Shown one piece after another: positions 44,704 to 53,206 of a stretch of 64,000 nucleotides of DNA (positions within the stretch are counted from its first letter, which is position 1; each line of letters opens with the position of its first letter). The notes beneath the pieces are model-generated. The model was given only the letters and a program-made list of their open reading frames with translations, made no database searches and was not told the origin of the DNA. Made by a program: the position numbers and the translations under genes. The DNA is from JANQPA01 sp964628385 (GTDB lineage: Bacteria > Bacteroidota > Bacteroidia > Chitinophagales > Saprospiraceae), in NCBI GenBank assembly GCA_964628385.1, contig CAZVOD010000011.1, positions 1-64,000 on the forward strand. The letters run 5' to 3'.

Positions 44704-45215
44704 TTATTGTATCATAATTTTGAGTTGTTCTCTAATATTTTCAGACTCTACACTCAAGATGTACATCCCACGCTCTAAATTTGACAGCTCCAGGCCTAAT
44801 TGCTGCCCATCAAATTCAGGGAACTGCTAAAAATATACTTCCTGCCCATTGAGGTTTAAGACTCTTAATGTCACTTCTTCTTTCATCAAAGCGTTCACAC
44901 TTACCGTTAATTGTCCGTTGGATGGGTTAGGATAAGCAGTAACCTGGTTGATGGAGGCTACACGGCTTTCTCCTAACGGCGCAGTAATATTGTTGTTTGC
45001 TGTACTAATTCCAATATTTGTAAAGCAGGCTGTAGCCGTATAGGTAACACTTATAGTACCAACAGGAGAGTTAGTCTGAGTACCAGGACCAGCGTTATTC
45101 GGCAGATTAGAAGTAATGGTCACTGTTCCCACAGCGTTATTGACTGTGGCATTTGGTAAAGTGACTACTTGCTCGCAAGTGGCTGTAAAAGAGGATACCG
45201 TAATATCATTTTACA
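44704..45215 (-). pseudogene. C-terminal remnant of a T9SS-secreted protein, with an internal stop
   Basis: The reverse strand encodes a beta-rich stretch with two Cys (VSSFTATCEQVVTLPNATV, TATACFTNIGIS). A type IX sorting domain follows (TAYPNPSNGQLTVSVNAL ... RVLNLNGQEVYF). A TAG at ~44826 interrupts it. In the same frame the tail resumes QQLGLELSNLERGMYILSVE and ends at TAA 44704. Upstream of ~45215 the frame is closed and no signal peptide or repeats remain. It is the tail of a lost adhesin-like protein. Confidence 0.78.
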
Positions 45216-45487
45216 ACACAACCCAAATTAATACATGTGTAAAATGATTTTTATTTGTCTAATCGAAAAATTAATATTATTAAGTTTTTTTTGAAAAAAA
45301 GTAATTTTTTGTTGATGTACTTTATTGATTTGGGTTTGCTAAAAAAAGTTACCCATCCCAGAAGCCTTTTTTAGCATTATCCTGATAAAAGGGTCAAATG
45401 ATTATAATTTACTGTACTTTTTGAAAGCCGAGCCTTAAATTGCGACTTCTAATTATATTTTTACTTACAACTCAAAAATGCTTAACG
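45216..45487. other. AT-rich spacer with a short inverted repeat
   Basis: CATTTTACA (from 45209) and TGTAAAATG flank the edge of the T9SS remnant and enclose about 22 bp. T/A tracts dominate 45260-45340. This may be a junction scar or simply the promoter of the next lipoprotein gene. No gene is seen. Confidence 0.3.
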
Positions 45488-45961
45488 ATGAAAAATATCT
45501 CTTTTGCTTTCGCAATGATCTTTTGTCTATTCGCCTGCCAAAACAATACCGATAAAGAACAGGGAGAGACGCTACCTCCGGAAGAGCAGGCAGGAATGGA
45601 AAAAGTAAAAATGGAGAAAGAAGTCATGGAGATTCACGATGCGGTAATGCCCAACAATAGCGATCTCAAACGAATAGAACGTCAATTGAATCAATATTTA
45701 GAAGAAAATGCTAATGTGGATCAGGAAAAGAAAGAAGAAATCGAAGCTATGACCCAAAAACTTAACCAGGCTCACAAGGGAATGATGGATTGGATGGCCA
45801 GCTATGGCTCAGTAGCTTCAAAGTTCAGCGAAATGGAACAATCTACTGTAATGGAAGCTCTAGAAAAAGAAAAGGATAAAATCCAAAAAGTTGCCGATAA
45901 TATGGAAAGTGCTCTTGAAGAGGGGAAAACTATGCTTCAATCTCTGGGCATAGAAGAATAA
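45488..45961 (+). CDS. Small helical lipoprotein, function unknown
   Basis: This 157-residue protein has a lipoprotein signal peptide ending in LFACQ (start ATG 45488; the in-frame 45440 start would bury it). The rest is charged and helical, with Met-rich segments (GMEKVKMEKEVMEIHDAVM) and a long coiled coil to the C-terminus. Two such helices could form an antiparallel hairpin in the periplasm. I recognise similar lipoproteins in Bacteroidota but no named function. It precedes the SCO gene by 150 bp on the same strand, and its Met/His content would suit copper handling, which is speculative. Confidence 0.72.
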   Translation: MKNISFAFAMIFCLFACQNNTDKEQGETLPPEEQAGMEKVKMEKEVMEIHDAVMPNNSDLKRIERQLNQYLEENANVDQEKKEEIEAMTQKLNQAHKGMMDWMASYGSVASKFSEMEQSTVMEALEKEKDKIQKVADNMESALEEGKTMLQSLGIEE

Positions 45962-46110
45962 AATCAACCGGGAGCATCAGCTTTATTTTCAATACGGAGC
46001 AATTCAGACAACCTCCATTTTATTGCGGTTGTTATTTCAATTAGGGACGTAATGTTAGTATTTAAACTTACGCTCTGAAAGATTGAATCATCACTCAGAA
46101 AAGATATGAC

Positions 46111-46716
46111 ATGAGAACGTTATCACTTTTATTGATTATCGCAGCTTTCCTTGCCAGCTGTACAGAAGAACCTAAAGAGCTTCCTATTTTGGGTAACCGG
46201 GAAGTTGTTGAAGGCGATACCATTTATCACACGATTCCTGATTTCAGCTTTATCAACCAAGATAGCCAAATAGTTACCAATGCCACATTTGGTGACAAAG
46301 CTTACGTAGTAGATTTTTTCTTTATTTCTTGTCCCACCATTTGTCCTAAAGTAAAAAAGCAAATGCTTAGGGTGTACGAACAGTTCAAGAATGAAGAAGA
46401 CCTGGCTTTGTTATCTCATACTCTCGATGTGCGCCATGATACGATTCCCAGGCTGAAAAATTATGCCAGAAATTTGGGGGTTTCACCACCAAAATGGCAT
46501 TTTGTAACTGGTGACGAAGATGAAATATATGAAATTGTTGATGACTACTTTAGTATCGCAGTAAAAGACCCCTCCGCTCCCGGAGGCTTTGATCACAGTG
46601 GCAGGTTGATCCTAGTAGATGAAGATAGGCAGGTACGTTCCTTTTGTGACGGTACCGATCCAAAGTCAGTGGATCAGTTTATGAAAGATATCGAATTGCT
46701 GCTCAGCGATAACTAA
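46111..46716 (+). CDS. SCO1/SenC-family copper chaperone lipoprotein
   Basis: SCO proteins deliver copper to the CuA site of cytochrome c oxidase or act as thiol-disulfide relays. This 201-residue member has a lipobox (AAFLASC) and a thioredoxin-like fold. The metal-binding CxxxC is in FISCPTICPKVKKQML, and the conserved His is in GGFDHSGRLILVD. All three copper ligands are therefore present. It is exported and membrane-anchored. No oxidase genes are in the window. It ends at a convergent hairpin. Confidence 0.92.
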   Translation: MRTLSLLLIIAAFLASCTEEPKELPILGNREVVEGDTIYHTIPDFSFINQDSQIVTNATFGDKAYVVDFFFISCPTICPKVKKQMLRVYEQFKNEEDLALLSHTLDVRHDTIPRLKNYARNLGVSPPKWHFVTGDEDEIYEIVDDYFSIAVKDPSAPGGFDHSGRLILVDEDRQVRSFCDGTDPKSVDQFMKDIELLLSDN

Positions 46717-46743
46717 AGAATTACTGGTATAACATAGACTTAT

Positions 46744-46774
46744 CCCGGATTATCGATCAGGTCGATAATCCGGG
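46744..46774. terminator. Bidirectional terminator-like hairpin
   Basis: CCCGGATTATCGA (46744-46756) pairs perfectly with TCGATAATCCGGG (46762-46774) around a 5-base loop, between the convergent SCO and hydrolase genes. There is no long T run, so it may work mainly by structure. Confidence 0.65.
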
Positions 46775-46826
46775 GCTACTTACTTTTCGTTATTCCTTCT
46801 TGAGTCTTTTCTAAATTTTTCTCAAC

Positions 46827-47894
46827 TTAGATAGCCTCTAACCAATCGAACAATTGTTTGAACGCACTTTCTCTGACTTCTTTTTCTGAGGCAAATATAT
46901 CATGCATAGCATTCGGAATTTCTTGGACAGTGACATTTTCACCGAGCTTTGGTGACCATTTTTTGATATCTTCGACATTCAGCACCCCATCAGCCTCCTG
47001 CCATTTTTCAGAGTATGTCGGCGAGGTAACCGATTGATCAGAAACCATCACCAATACTGGTAATTTCAACCCTAAACCATCATGTACTTTTTGGTGAGCG
47101 TTTACTACGGCTTCTGTCCACATATGATATTTGGGAAAACCTTCATTCGGCTTCCAGTCCAGACAATAATCCCACTCACCTTTTTGCTCCTTATGCATAC
47201 TCATTCCGTAGGGAGATGGGCCACTATCAAGTACCAGAGCACCACCGGGCTGTAAATCGCCGAGCGTCTTCACAATGGGTACCAGAATATTGCGAGTAGT
47301 AGCATCAAAAGGCCAATCCAGGAAAGGGCTATTCAAAAATAATACATCTATCAAACCTTTATTTTCACCCTCAGCAGCGTAAAGGCTAGTTAGCAGTCCT
47401 CCCTGTGAATGACCATTCAAAACAATAAAAGTATTACCAGCTTCAGTTATTCTTTTTAAAGCTTCATCAATTTCCTCATAGTACTCACTAAGGTCTTTAG
47501 TAAAGCAGGGCCGTTGATGAGGCAGCCAGGAGCGACCTTGTTTTCTCAGATCCAGCGCATAAAAGTTATAGCCTGCTTCCAAGTATTTCACGGCCATATT
47601 GTACTGAAAAAAATAATCTCCATAACCGTGAATATAAAGGACTGCTTTATTCTGATTCAGGCTATCCGGCACTTTTTTACTCATTAGGGTTGCCTCTACC
47701 CTACCTGCATAATCATCTTTACACTCAATGGTTTGAATTTTAAAATCTCTGCTGATTTTCTTGTCTAATTCACCAAGATCAGGATGCTCAGGATAAGGAT
47801 AATTAGGAGGGCCAGTAAAAACCAGTGCTCCAACAAAAATGACAATGGCAACGGCAAGTAAAGCTATCATAAACCTTTTTATCCACTTATTCAT
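46827..47894 (-). CDS. Membrane-anchored alpha/beta hydrolase (monoglyceride lipase/S33-like)
   Basis: This 355-residue protein has an N-terminal transmembrane anchor (FMIALLAVAIVIFVGALVF, residues ~8-27). The alpha/beta hydrolase fold shows an oxyanion-side LYIHGYGDYFFQYN and the nucleophile in LNGHSQGGLLTSLYA. An Asp (VLVMVSDQSV region) and a His (PNAMHDIFASE) follow. The pattern is close to serine aminopeptidase S33/lysophospholipase proteins. It probably acts on lipid or ester substrates in the periplasm. It is divergent from the flavin reductase gene, which starts 58 bp away. Confidence 0.87.
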   Translation of the reverse strand: MNKWIKRFMIALLAVAIVIFVGALVFTGPPNYPYPEHPDLGELDKKISRDFKIQTIECKDDYAGRVEATLMSKKVPDSLNQNKAVLYIHGYGDYFFQYNMAVKYLEAGYNFYALDLRKQGRSWLPHQRPCFTKDLSEYYEEIDEALKRITEAGNTFIVLNGHSQGGLLTSLYAAEGENKGLIDVLFLNSPFLDWPFDATTRNILVPIVKTLGDLQPGGALVLDSGPSPYGMSMHKEQKGEWDYCLDWKPNEGFPKYHMWTEAVVNAHQKVHDGLGLKLPVLVMVSDQSVTSPTYSEKWQEADGVLNVEDIKKWSPKLGENVTVQEIPNAMHDIFASEKEVRESAFKQLFDWLEAI

Positions 47895-47951
47895 TTTAAA
47901 CGTACTTCAATTTTGCAATAAACATTTTAACGACATAAAAGTAAGTTATTA

Positions 47952-48566
47952 ATGGAAAAAACTATTCTTCCTGAAGACTGGGACCAGATGGAACGTTTTT
48001 ATAAAAGAGCTTTCTTCAATGCCCTTTCTGGGTATAAGAATGCTGCGCTTATAGGCTCTAGATCGACCGATGGTGTAAGTAATCTGGCGCTATTTAATTC
48101 TGTTGTTCACATAGGAGCGAATCCACCACTTTTGGGGTTTATTTTACGGCCCACTACCGTAGAACGCCACAGCTATGAGAACCTGGAAGATAGCGGTTTT
48201 TACACCATAAACCACACTCATGAATCATTTTATGAGCGAGCACATCAAAGCTCTGCCAAGTATCAAAGGCAACAATCTGAATTTGAAGCAGTTGGCCTAC
48301 ATGAGCAATTTACAGCCACTCATCCTGCTCCTTATGTCAAGGAAAGCCTGATCAAAATAGGCCTGCAGTTTCAGGAAGAGCACTTTATACAGGCTAATGG
48401 TACCCGCCTGATAGTTGGTAAAATAATTGAGATACTTATTGAAGATGATTTAATTGAAAAAAGTGGCCATATCAATTTGGAAGCCGCCAGGAGCGTAGGT
48501 GTTGTTGGCCTCGACACCTATTTTGAGGCAAATCGCCTCAACAGATTGGAATATGCCAAACCTTAA
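47952..48566 (+). CDS. Flavin reductase-like FMN-binding protein
   Basis: This 204-residue protein has the split-barrel flavin reductase pattern: FFNALSGYKNAALIGSRSTD, the FMN-binding GVSNLALFNSVVHIGANPP, and LGFILRPTTVERHSYENL. Members bind FMN and reduce it or act as oxidoreductases on their own. It lies 43 bp upstream of the nitrilase gene and is probably cotranscribed, so it may supply a redox step in the same small pathway. The substrate is unknown. Confidence 0.85.
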   Translation: MEKTILPEDWDQMERFYKRAFFNALSGYKNAALIGSRSTDGVSNLALFNSVVHIGANPPLLGFILRPTTVERHSYENLEDSGFYTINHTHESFYERAHQSSAKYQRQQSEFEAVGLHEQFTATHPAPYVKESLIKIGLQFQEEHFIQANGTRLIVGKIIEILIEDDLIEKSGHINLEAARSVGVVGLDTYFEANRLNRLEYAKP

Positions 48567-48608
48567 TAGCCCAATCGCTGTAGGCTTGTTATATTGTGTT
48601 CAAAAACT

Positions 48609-49532
48609 ATGACCAAATCCAGCGTTGCTATTGTACAGGCACAACCCATATTTTTTGATCTTCAAGCTAGTGTAGATATAGTGGAGAAATGGGCCATGGA
48701 AGCAGCAAAAGAAGCTGTCTCCTTGATATTGTTCCCGGAAAGCTTTCTGCCGGGATATCCCAGAGGTCTGGGTTTTGGAACAGTAGTTGGCAGTCGATCT
48801 TCTGAAGGTCGGGAACAGTGGCTACAATACTGGGAAAATGCCGTAAACATCAATGAACCTGTTGTGAAGCGCCTGAGTGATATCGCCCAAAAGGCCAAAA
48901 GCTGGCTGGTTATCGGAGTTACTGAGCGGGATGAATATCAGGGCACTCTATACTGTACTTTGTTATATTTCAATGAGTTAGGCCTGCTTGTTCACAAACA
49001 TAGAAAGCTCAAACCAACTGCAGCCGAACGCATCATCTGGGGGGAAGGCGACGGCAGTAGCCTGAAAGTGCTGGATACTCAACTAGGCCGACTGGGAGGT
49101 TTAATTTGTTGGGAAAATTATATGCCTTTGGCGCGCATGGCCCTTTATGAGCAAGGAATCCAACTGTATCTGGCCCCCACAGCGGATGAGCGAGATTCCT
49201 GGCAAGCCAGTATGCAGCACATTGCCTGTGAAGGACGCTGCTACGTGCTGGGATGTAATCAGTATGTAGAAGCCAGTAGCTACCCTCTGCCTTTGCAGCA
49301 GGAACTACCAAAAGACAAAAAGGTACTCAGCAGAGGCGGAAGTGTTATTATTTCACCGCTAGGAGAAATCCTGGCCGGCCCGCTATTTGACCGGGAAGGA
49401 ATCTTATTTGCTGAATTGGACTTAAAAGAAATCGCTAAAGGTAAACTGGATTTTTCGCCCGTAGGTCATTATACTCGACCAGATGTATTTAACTTTGAAT
49501 GGAAAAAGAAAAACGATTATGAAACGAATTGA
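48609..49532 (+). CDS. Nitrilase (carbon-nitrogen hydrolase, branch 1)
   Basis: This 307-residue enzyme has the complete Glu-Lys-Cys triad: LILFPESFLPGYP, HRKLKPTAAERIIWGEGDGS and GGLICWENYMPLARMALY. The CWEN context and the GEGDG loop mark the true nitrilase branch, which turns nitriles into carboxylic acids and ammonia. Length and later motifs (GRCYVLGCNQY, SRGGSVIISPLGEILAGP) are normal. I chose ATG 48609; a TTG at 48594 is less likely. Such enzymes are often part of aldoxime or cyanide detoxification, but no partner beyond the flavin reductase is visible. Confidence 0.92.
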   Translation: MTKSSVAIVQAQPIFFDLQASVDIVEKWAMEAAKEAVSLILFPESFLPGYPRGLGFGTVVGSRSSEGREQWLQYWENAVNINEPVVKRLSDIAQKAKSWLVIGVTERDEYQGTLYCTLLYFNELGLLVHKHRKLKPTAAERIIWGEGDGSSLKVLDTQLGRLGGLICWENYMPLARMALYEQGIQLYLAPTADERDSWQASMQHIACEGRCYVLGCNQYVEASSYPLPLQQELPKDKKVLSRGGSVIISPLGEILAGPLFDREGILFAELDLKEIAKGKLDFSPVGHYTRPDVFNFEWKKKNDYETN

Positions 49533-49701
49533 TAAATTTGATTGTTTTAGAATGCGTATGTACAAAATCTAAAAATCAAAAGAGTGATATTGGATTGGCA
49601 AAGCGGCAGGAGCCGGAAAAGTCGTAGCAGGCTATCCCAAATATATCCTGAAGCTTGATTTTTCAATTGACCAATCGCTTTTTAAATTTAAATAAATATT
49701 C

Positions 49702-50457
49702 ATGAGTAGAAGAAGAAGTCTCACACAATCAAGTAACCCCTTTTTGAATGAAAAGGCTTTAGCAAAAAATGCCCAATCCGGCCCTGTTACAGCCAATGAT
49801 GGGCAAACCATGACCGTTAGCGGAGCGGTTAACAAAACTTTTATCCTTGCATCTTTAATGCTCCTAACTTCCATTTTTAGTTATACCTACTTCAACCAGG
49901 CTTATATGTGGATTGGAGCCATAGGAGGATTAGTAGTGGTACTTGTTGCAGTATTTCGCCCTAATTTATCCCCAACATTAGCACCTTTGTATGCCGGCCT
50001 TGAAGGGTTATTTGTCGGAAGTATTTCCTTCATGTATGCTAGTTTGATGAGTGGTATTATTTTTCAGGCTGTAACGCTTACGCTGTCCTTGCTTTTCATG
50101 ATGCTATTCATCTACAAAGCCGGATGGATAAAAGTAACAGACAAGTTCCGATCGGGCGTGATGATGGCCACCGGTGCCATTGTTTTGGTTTATTTCCTCA
50201 ACTTTATCCTAAGTATGTTTGGAATAAATATCCCTTTTCTGCACCAGGGGGGTACAATAGGCATTTTGATCAGTCTGGCTATTATTGGAGTGGCATCACT
50301 TAATTTGTTGCTAGACTTTGATAACTTCGAAAAGGGTGAGCAGTACGGAGCTCCAGCTTACATGGAATGGTTTTCCGCCATGGGATTAATCATTACTTTA
50401 GTTTGGTTGTATATAGAAGTACTTAGATTGCTTACACTTATCAACTCAAGCGATTAA
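49702..50457 (+). CDS. Bax inhibitor-1/YccA-family membrane protein
   Basis: This 251-residue protein has seven hydrophobic segments after a ~50-residue polar N-terminus (SQSGPVTANDGQTMTVSGAV). It belongs to the YbhL/YccA-like branch of the Bax inhibitor-1 family, with GLEGLFVGSISFMYA and LLLDFDNFEKGEQYGAPAYM. The latter has the conserved acidic residues thought to gate ion or Ca2+ leak in homologs. The function in bacteria is not settled. It is monocistronic, with a strong terminator 44 bp after the stop. Confidence 0.9.
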   Translation: MSRRRSLTQSSNPFLNEKALAKNAQSGPVTANDGQTMTVSGAVNKTFILASLMLLTSIFSYTYFNQAYMWIGAIGGLVVVLVAVFRPNLSPTLAPLYAGLEGLFVGSISFMYASLMSGIIFQAVTLTLSLLFMMLFIYKAGWIKVTDKFRSGVMMATGAIVLVYFLNFILSMFGINIPFLHQGGTIGILISLAIIGVASLNLLLDFDNFEKGEQYGAPAYMEWFSAMGLIITLVWLYIEVLRLLTLINSSD

Positions 50458-50500
50458 AATTCAAAGAAATAGGCAGCTATTTATGGTTTGCTCTTTGATA

Positions 50501-50540
50501 AAATCGGCTTGTTGCTTTTAGGCAGCAAGCCGATTTTTTA
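50501..50540 (+). terminator. Intrinsic terminator after the Bax-inhibitor gene
   Basis: AAATCGGCTTG (50501-50511) pairs with CAAGCCGATTT (50526-50536), and inner GC pairs also form. A T run follows. Confidence 0.85.
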
Positions 50541-50640
50541 GTAGCACTTCTTTTTGGTAATTTAAGTAAACAAAAACAGGGCTGCAATTATCAATTGCGC
50601 CCTGTATAACCCCAAAAAACCAAATGAAAACAATCTACAT

Positions 50641-50739
50641 ATGAAAAATCTTTTTCAGAAGATACTGATTTTCTTTTTGATCGTAACACCGAAGTATTTT
50701 TTTAGTTGTTGGACCGAAACTTTCTTAACAATAATTTAA
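50641..50739 (+). CDS. 32-codon frame resembling an orphan signal peptide
   Basis: The frame reads MKNLFQKILIFFLIVTPKYF and stops after 32 codons. A basic start with a long hydrophobic core looks like the leader of an exported protein cut off by a stop. No continuation is evident in other frames, where the sequence is AT-rich. It could be a remnant or a small membrane peptide. Confidence 0.3.
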   Translation: MKNLFQKILIFFLIVTPKYFFSCWTETFLTII

Positions 50740-50961
50740 CAATAAGTATGTCAAGGAATTTTATTACTTGGAGAACAAGCAAATAACAATTAATTAAAAT
50801 ATGCTGGCTGGTCTTTGTTAAAATCTGTTAAGTCACTCAAAAAAAATCATCAATAGTTAACATTCTAAGAAAGTGTACTTTTTCTTTTTCAAAATATAAT
50901 ATGTTTTTATTGAAATAAACGCAGTAATTATTATTTTTCAAATCATTAAAAGAGAAAGAAA
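50740..50961. other. AT-rich promoter region of radA
   Basis: No gene is visible. A/T tracts increase toward the radA start, which is a TTG preceded by AAAGAGAAAGAAA. Confidence 0.4.
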
Positions 50962-52347
50962 TTGGCTAAAATCAAAAAGGTTTTTGTTTGTACAGAATGT
51001 GGGGCTACATCTCCGAAATGGATGGGTAAATGTAATTCTTGTGGGAGTTGGAATACTTTTCAGGAGGAGGTTATCAGCAAGCCTAGCCAAACAGAGCTTA
51101 AGAGGTCCACGTGGGCCCCGTCTAATGATACGCGCATCCGTCAGCGGCCCAGGTTGGTATCAGAAATTGAAACTGGCCAACACATTAGATACCATATGCC
51201 AGACGGGGAGCTCAACCGGGTCTTAGGTGGAGGTCTGGTACAAGGTTCTCTAATTTTGGTCGGTGGCCAGCCGGGCATAGGTAAATCTACGCTAATGCTG
51301 CAAGTTGCCCTGAAGATGGGCCAGGCCAAAGTACTTTATATATCAGGAGAGGAAAGCGAAGAGCAAATTAAAATGCGCGCTCAACGAATTTTTGACGGCC
51401 AAAATCAATGCTACATCCTCAATGAAACGGATGTCTCAAAAGTTATTAAACAAACCCAAAATATAGAGCCCAATCTATTGATCATTGATTCCATACAAAC
51501 GCTAAGTTCTCCTCATATTGATTCTATGCCGGGAAGTATCTCTCAGATACGAGAATGTGCCGGTGAGTTACAGCGCTTTGCCAAGATGGCCAATACCGCT
51601 ATTTTTATTATCGGACATATCACCAAAGATGGCGCCATTGCCGGGCCAAAGTTACTGGAGCATATTGTAGATGTTGTCTTGCAATTTGAAGGTGATCAAC
51701 ACTATACCTACCGTATTCTGCGTACCCTAAAAAATCGCTTTGGCTCTACTGACGAAATGGGCATTTACGAAATGCAATCCGATGGTTTGCGTGAAGTGAA
51801 AAACCCTTCTGAATTGCTTATTTCCCAAAAAGATGAAGACCTCAGCGGAAGCGCTATTGCCGCTACCGTAGAAGGCATGCGCCCCATGCTCATCGAAACT
51901 CAGGCATTGGTTAGCACAGCCGTATACGGCACTCCACAGCGGTCTGCTACAGGATTTGACCTTAGAAGATTGAGCATGCTACTCGCCGTTCTGGAAAAAA
52001 GAGGCGGCTTACCGTTTGGGCAAAACGATGTCTTTCTGAATATCGCCGGAGGTATCCGTGTTGATGATCCGGCTATTGACCTGGCTATCGTCAGCGCTCT
52101 GATCTCCTCCCTGGATGATGTAGCCCTCCCCAGTAAGATATGCTTTGCTGGCGAAGTAGGGCTGTCCGGCGAAATCCGATCCGTCAACAGAATTGAACAG
52201 CGCATACAGGAAGCAGATAAGCTGGGGTTCGAACAGATTTTCATTTCTAAATATAATATCAAAGGGTTGAATCCTGCCAAATTCAAAGTCGAAATCGTTC
52301 CTATCAGCAAACTCGAAGAACTCTATAAAATTTTATTTGAAGCCTGA
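50962..52347 (+). CDS. radA: DNA repair protein RadA
   Basis: RadA is a RecA-like ATPase that processes recombination intermediates and drives branch migration. This 461-residue protein is full length. It has an N-terminal four-Cys zinc finger (VCTECGATSPKWMGKCNSCG), Walker A (GGQPGIGKSTLMLQ) and Walker B near NLLIIDSIQTL. The RadA signature LKNRFGSTDEMGIYEM and a Lon-like C-terminal domain follow. Translation starts at TTG 50962, since the zinc finger begins within ten residues. Confidence 0.97.
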   Translation: MAKIKKVFVCTECGATSPKWMGKCNSCGSWNTFQEEVISKPSQTELKRSTWAPSNDTRIRQRPRLVSEIETGQHIRYHMPDGELNRVLGGGLVQGSLILVGGQPGIGKSTLMLQVALKMGQAKVLYISGEESEEQIKMRAQRIFDGQNQCYILNETDVSKVIKQTQNIEPNLLIIDSIQTLSSPHIDSMPGSISQIRECAGELQRFAKMANTAIFIIGHITKDGAIAGPKLLEHIVDVVLQFEGDQHYTYRILRTLKNRFGSTDEMGIYEMQSDGLREVKNPSELLISQKDEDLSGSAIAATVEGMRPMLIETQALVSTAVYGTPQRSATGFDLRRLSMLLAVLEKRGGLPFGQNDVFLNIAGGIRVDDPAIDLAIVSALISSLDDVALPSKICFAGEVGLSGEIRSVNRIEQRIQEADKLGFEQIFISKYNIKGLNPAKFKVEIVPISKLEELYKILFEA

Positions 52348-52411
52348 TACCAGCAACGTTTTCCAATGAAATCGCTTGAGTATGTAGCTTTATAACTAAG
52401 GGCAAAGGCTT

Positions 52412-52576
52412 ATGGATAAGGACGAAGTACTTTCTCCTTTTCTTAGCATGAGCTACGAGAATAAAAAACTAAAGTATTTTGAGAAGTTGCCTAATAGACT
52501 TATTTCGGCTGTAAGTAGGAAAGTCTATTCTTCAAAAACTTTGATAAGCGTTAGTTTGCGATGCGGAACAATTTAG
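52412..52576 (+). CDS. Possible 54-residue protein
   Basis: A short frame (MDKDEVLSPFLSMSYENKKL ...) lies between radA and the DCC gene. Composition is protein-like, with no membrane segment or known motif. I find no ribosome-binding site worth the name, and it may be noncoding. Confidence 0.2.
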   Translation: MDKDEVLSPFLSMSYENKKLKYFEKLPNRLISAVSRKVYSSKTLISVSLRCGTI

Positions 52577-52612
52577 CAAGCTTAGAGGTTTTTTGTTTAA
52601 ATTTCTGATAAT

Positions 52613-53026
52613 ATGTCTGTTGATAATTTATCTCACCCTGTTTTGTTGTTTGATGGAGTTTGTAACTTGTGTGACCAGTCTGTACAATTTATCATCAAAC
52701 AGGACAAACAGGCACAATTCAGATTTGCCTCGCTACAATCTGAATTGGCTAAAAATCTCCTAAAAAAATACCAGCTAACCGATAACCAACTCAGCACTGT
52801 AGTTTTGATTACTGATGGCAAAGCCTTCACAAAAAGTAATGCTGCCCTGATTACCCTAAGAAAGCTAGGTGGTTTATGGTCCCTTTTGTACAGCTTCATT
52901 ATTATTCCTCGTCCTATAAGGGATGCCATCTATGAGTGGATTGCACGCAACAGGTACAAGTGGTTTGGTAAAAAAGACCAGTGTATGATTCCTACCCCCG
53001 AACTAAAAGGCCGTTTCCTGGACTAA
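52613..53026 (+). CDS. DCC-family thiol-disulfide oxidoreductase (DUF393)
   Basis: This 137-residue protein carries the DCC signature LLFDGVCNLCDQSVQFI near its start, with a redox-type CxxC. FRFASLQSE, the AALITLRKLGG region and the Tyr/Trp/Arg-rich tail IYEWIARNRYKWFGKK follow. Family members have a thioredoxin-like fold. Roles are poorly defined, with oxidoreductase activity predicted. It is intact and precedes a gene fragment. Confidence 0.9.
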   Translation: MSVDNLSHPVLLFDGVCNLCDQSVQFIIKQDKQAQFRFASLQSELAKNLLKKYQLTDNQLSTVVLITDGKAFTKSNAALITLRKLGGLWSLLYSFIIIPRPIRDAIYEWIARNRYKWFGKKDQCMIPTPELKGRFLD

Positions 53027-53159
53027 TAGGCTCAAGAAAAAAGGCAGTACCATAGAAGATTTGGTGGCCAATACAGAAGTCATTCCGGGTAGCAATGAAT
53101 GGCGAGGTAACGGTATACAAAGACCACTCAATGCAGCGTGGATAGAAATTAGTGAATAG
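53027..53159 (+). pseudogene. Orphan C-terminal gene fragment
   Basis: A frame overlapping the end of the DCC gene continues GSTIEDLVANTEVIPGSNEW and RGNGIQRPLNAAWIEISE up to TAG 53157. The composition looks like genuine protein, but there is no start codon. I do not recognise the family. It is probably the tail of a deleted gene. Confidence 0.35.
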
Positions 53160-53206
53160 TCTACAATATTCGGGCATAACTGTTTATTTTTGCAGCCTCA
53201 AATACA

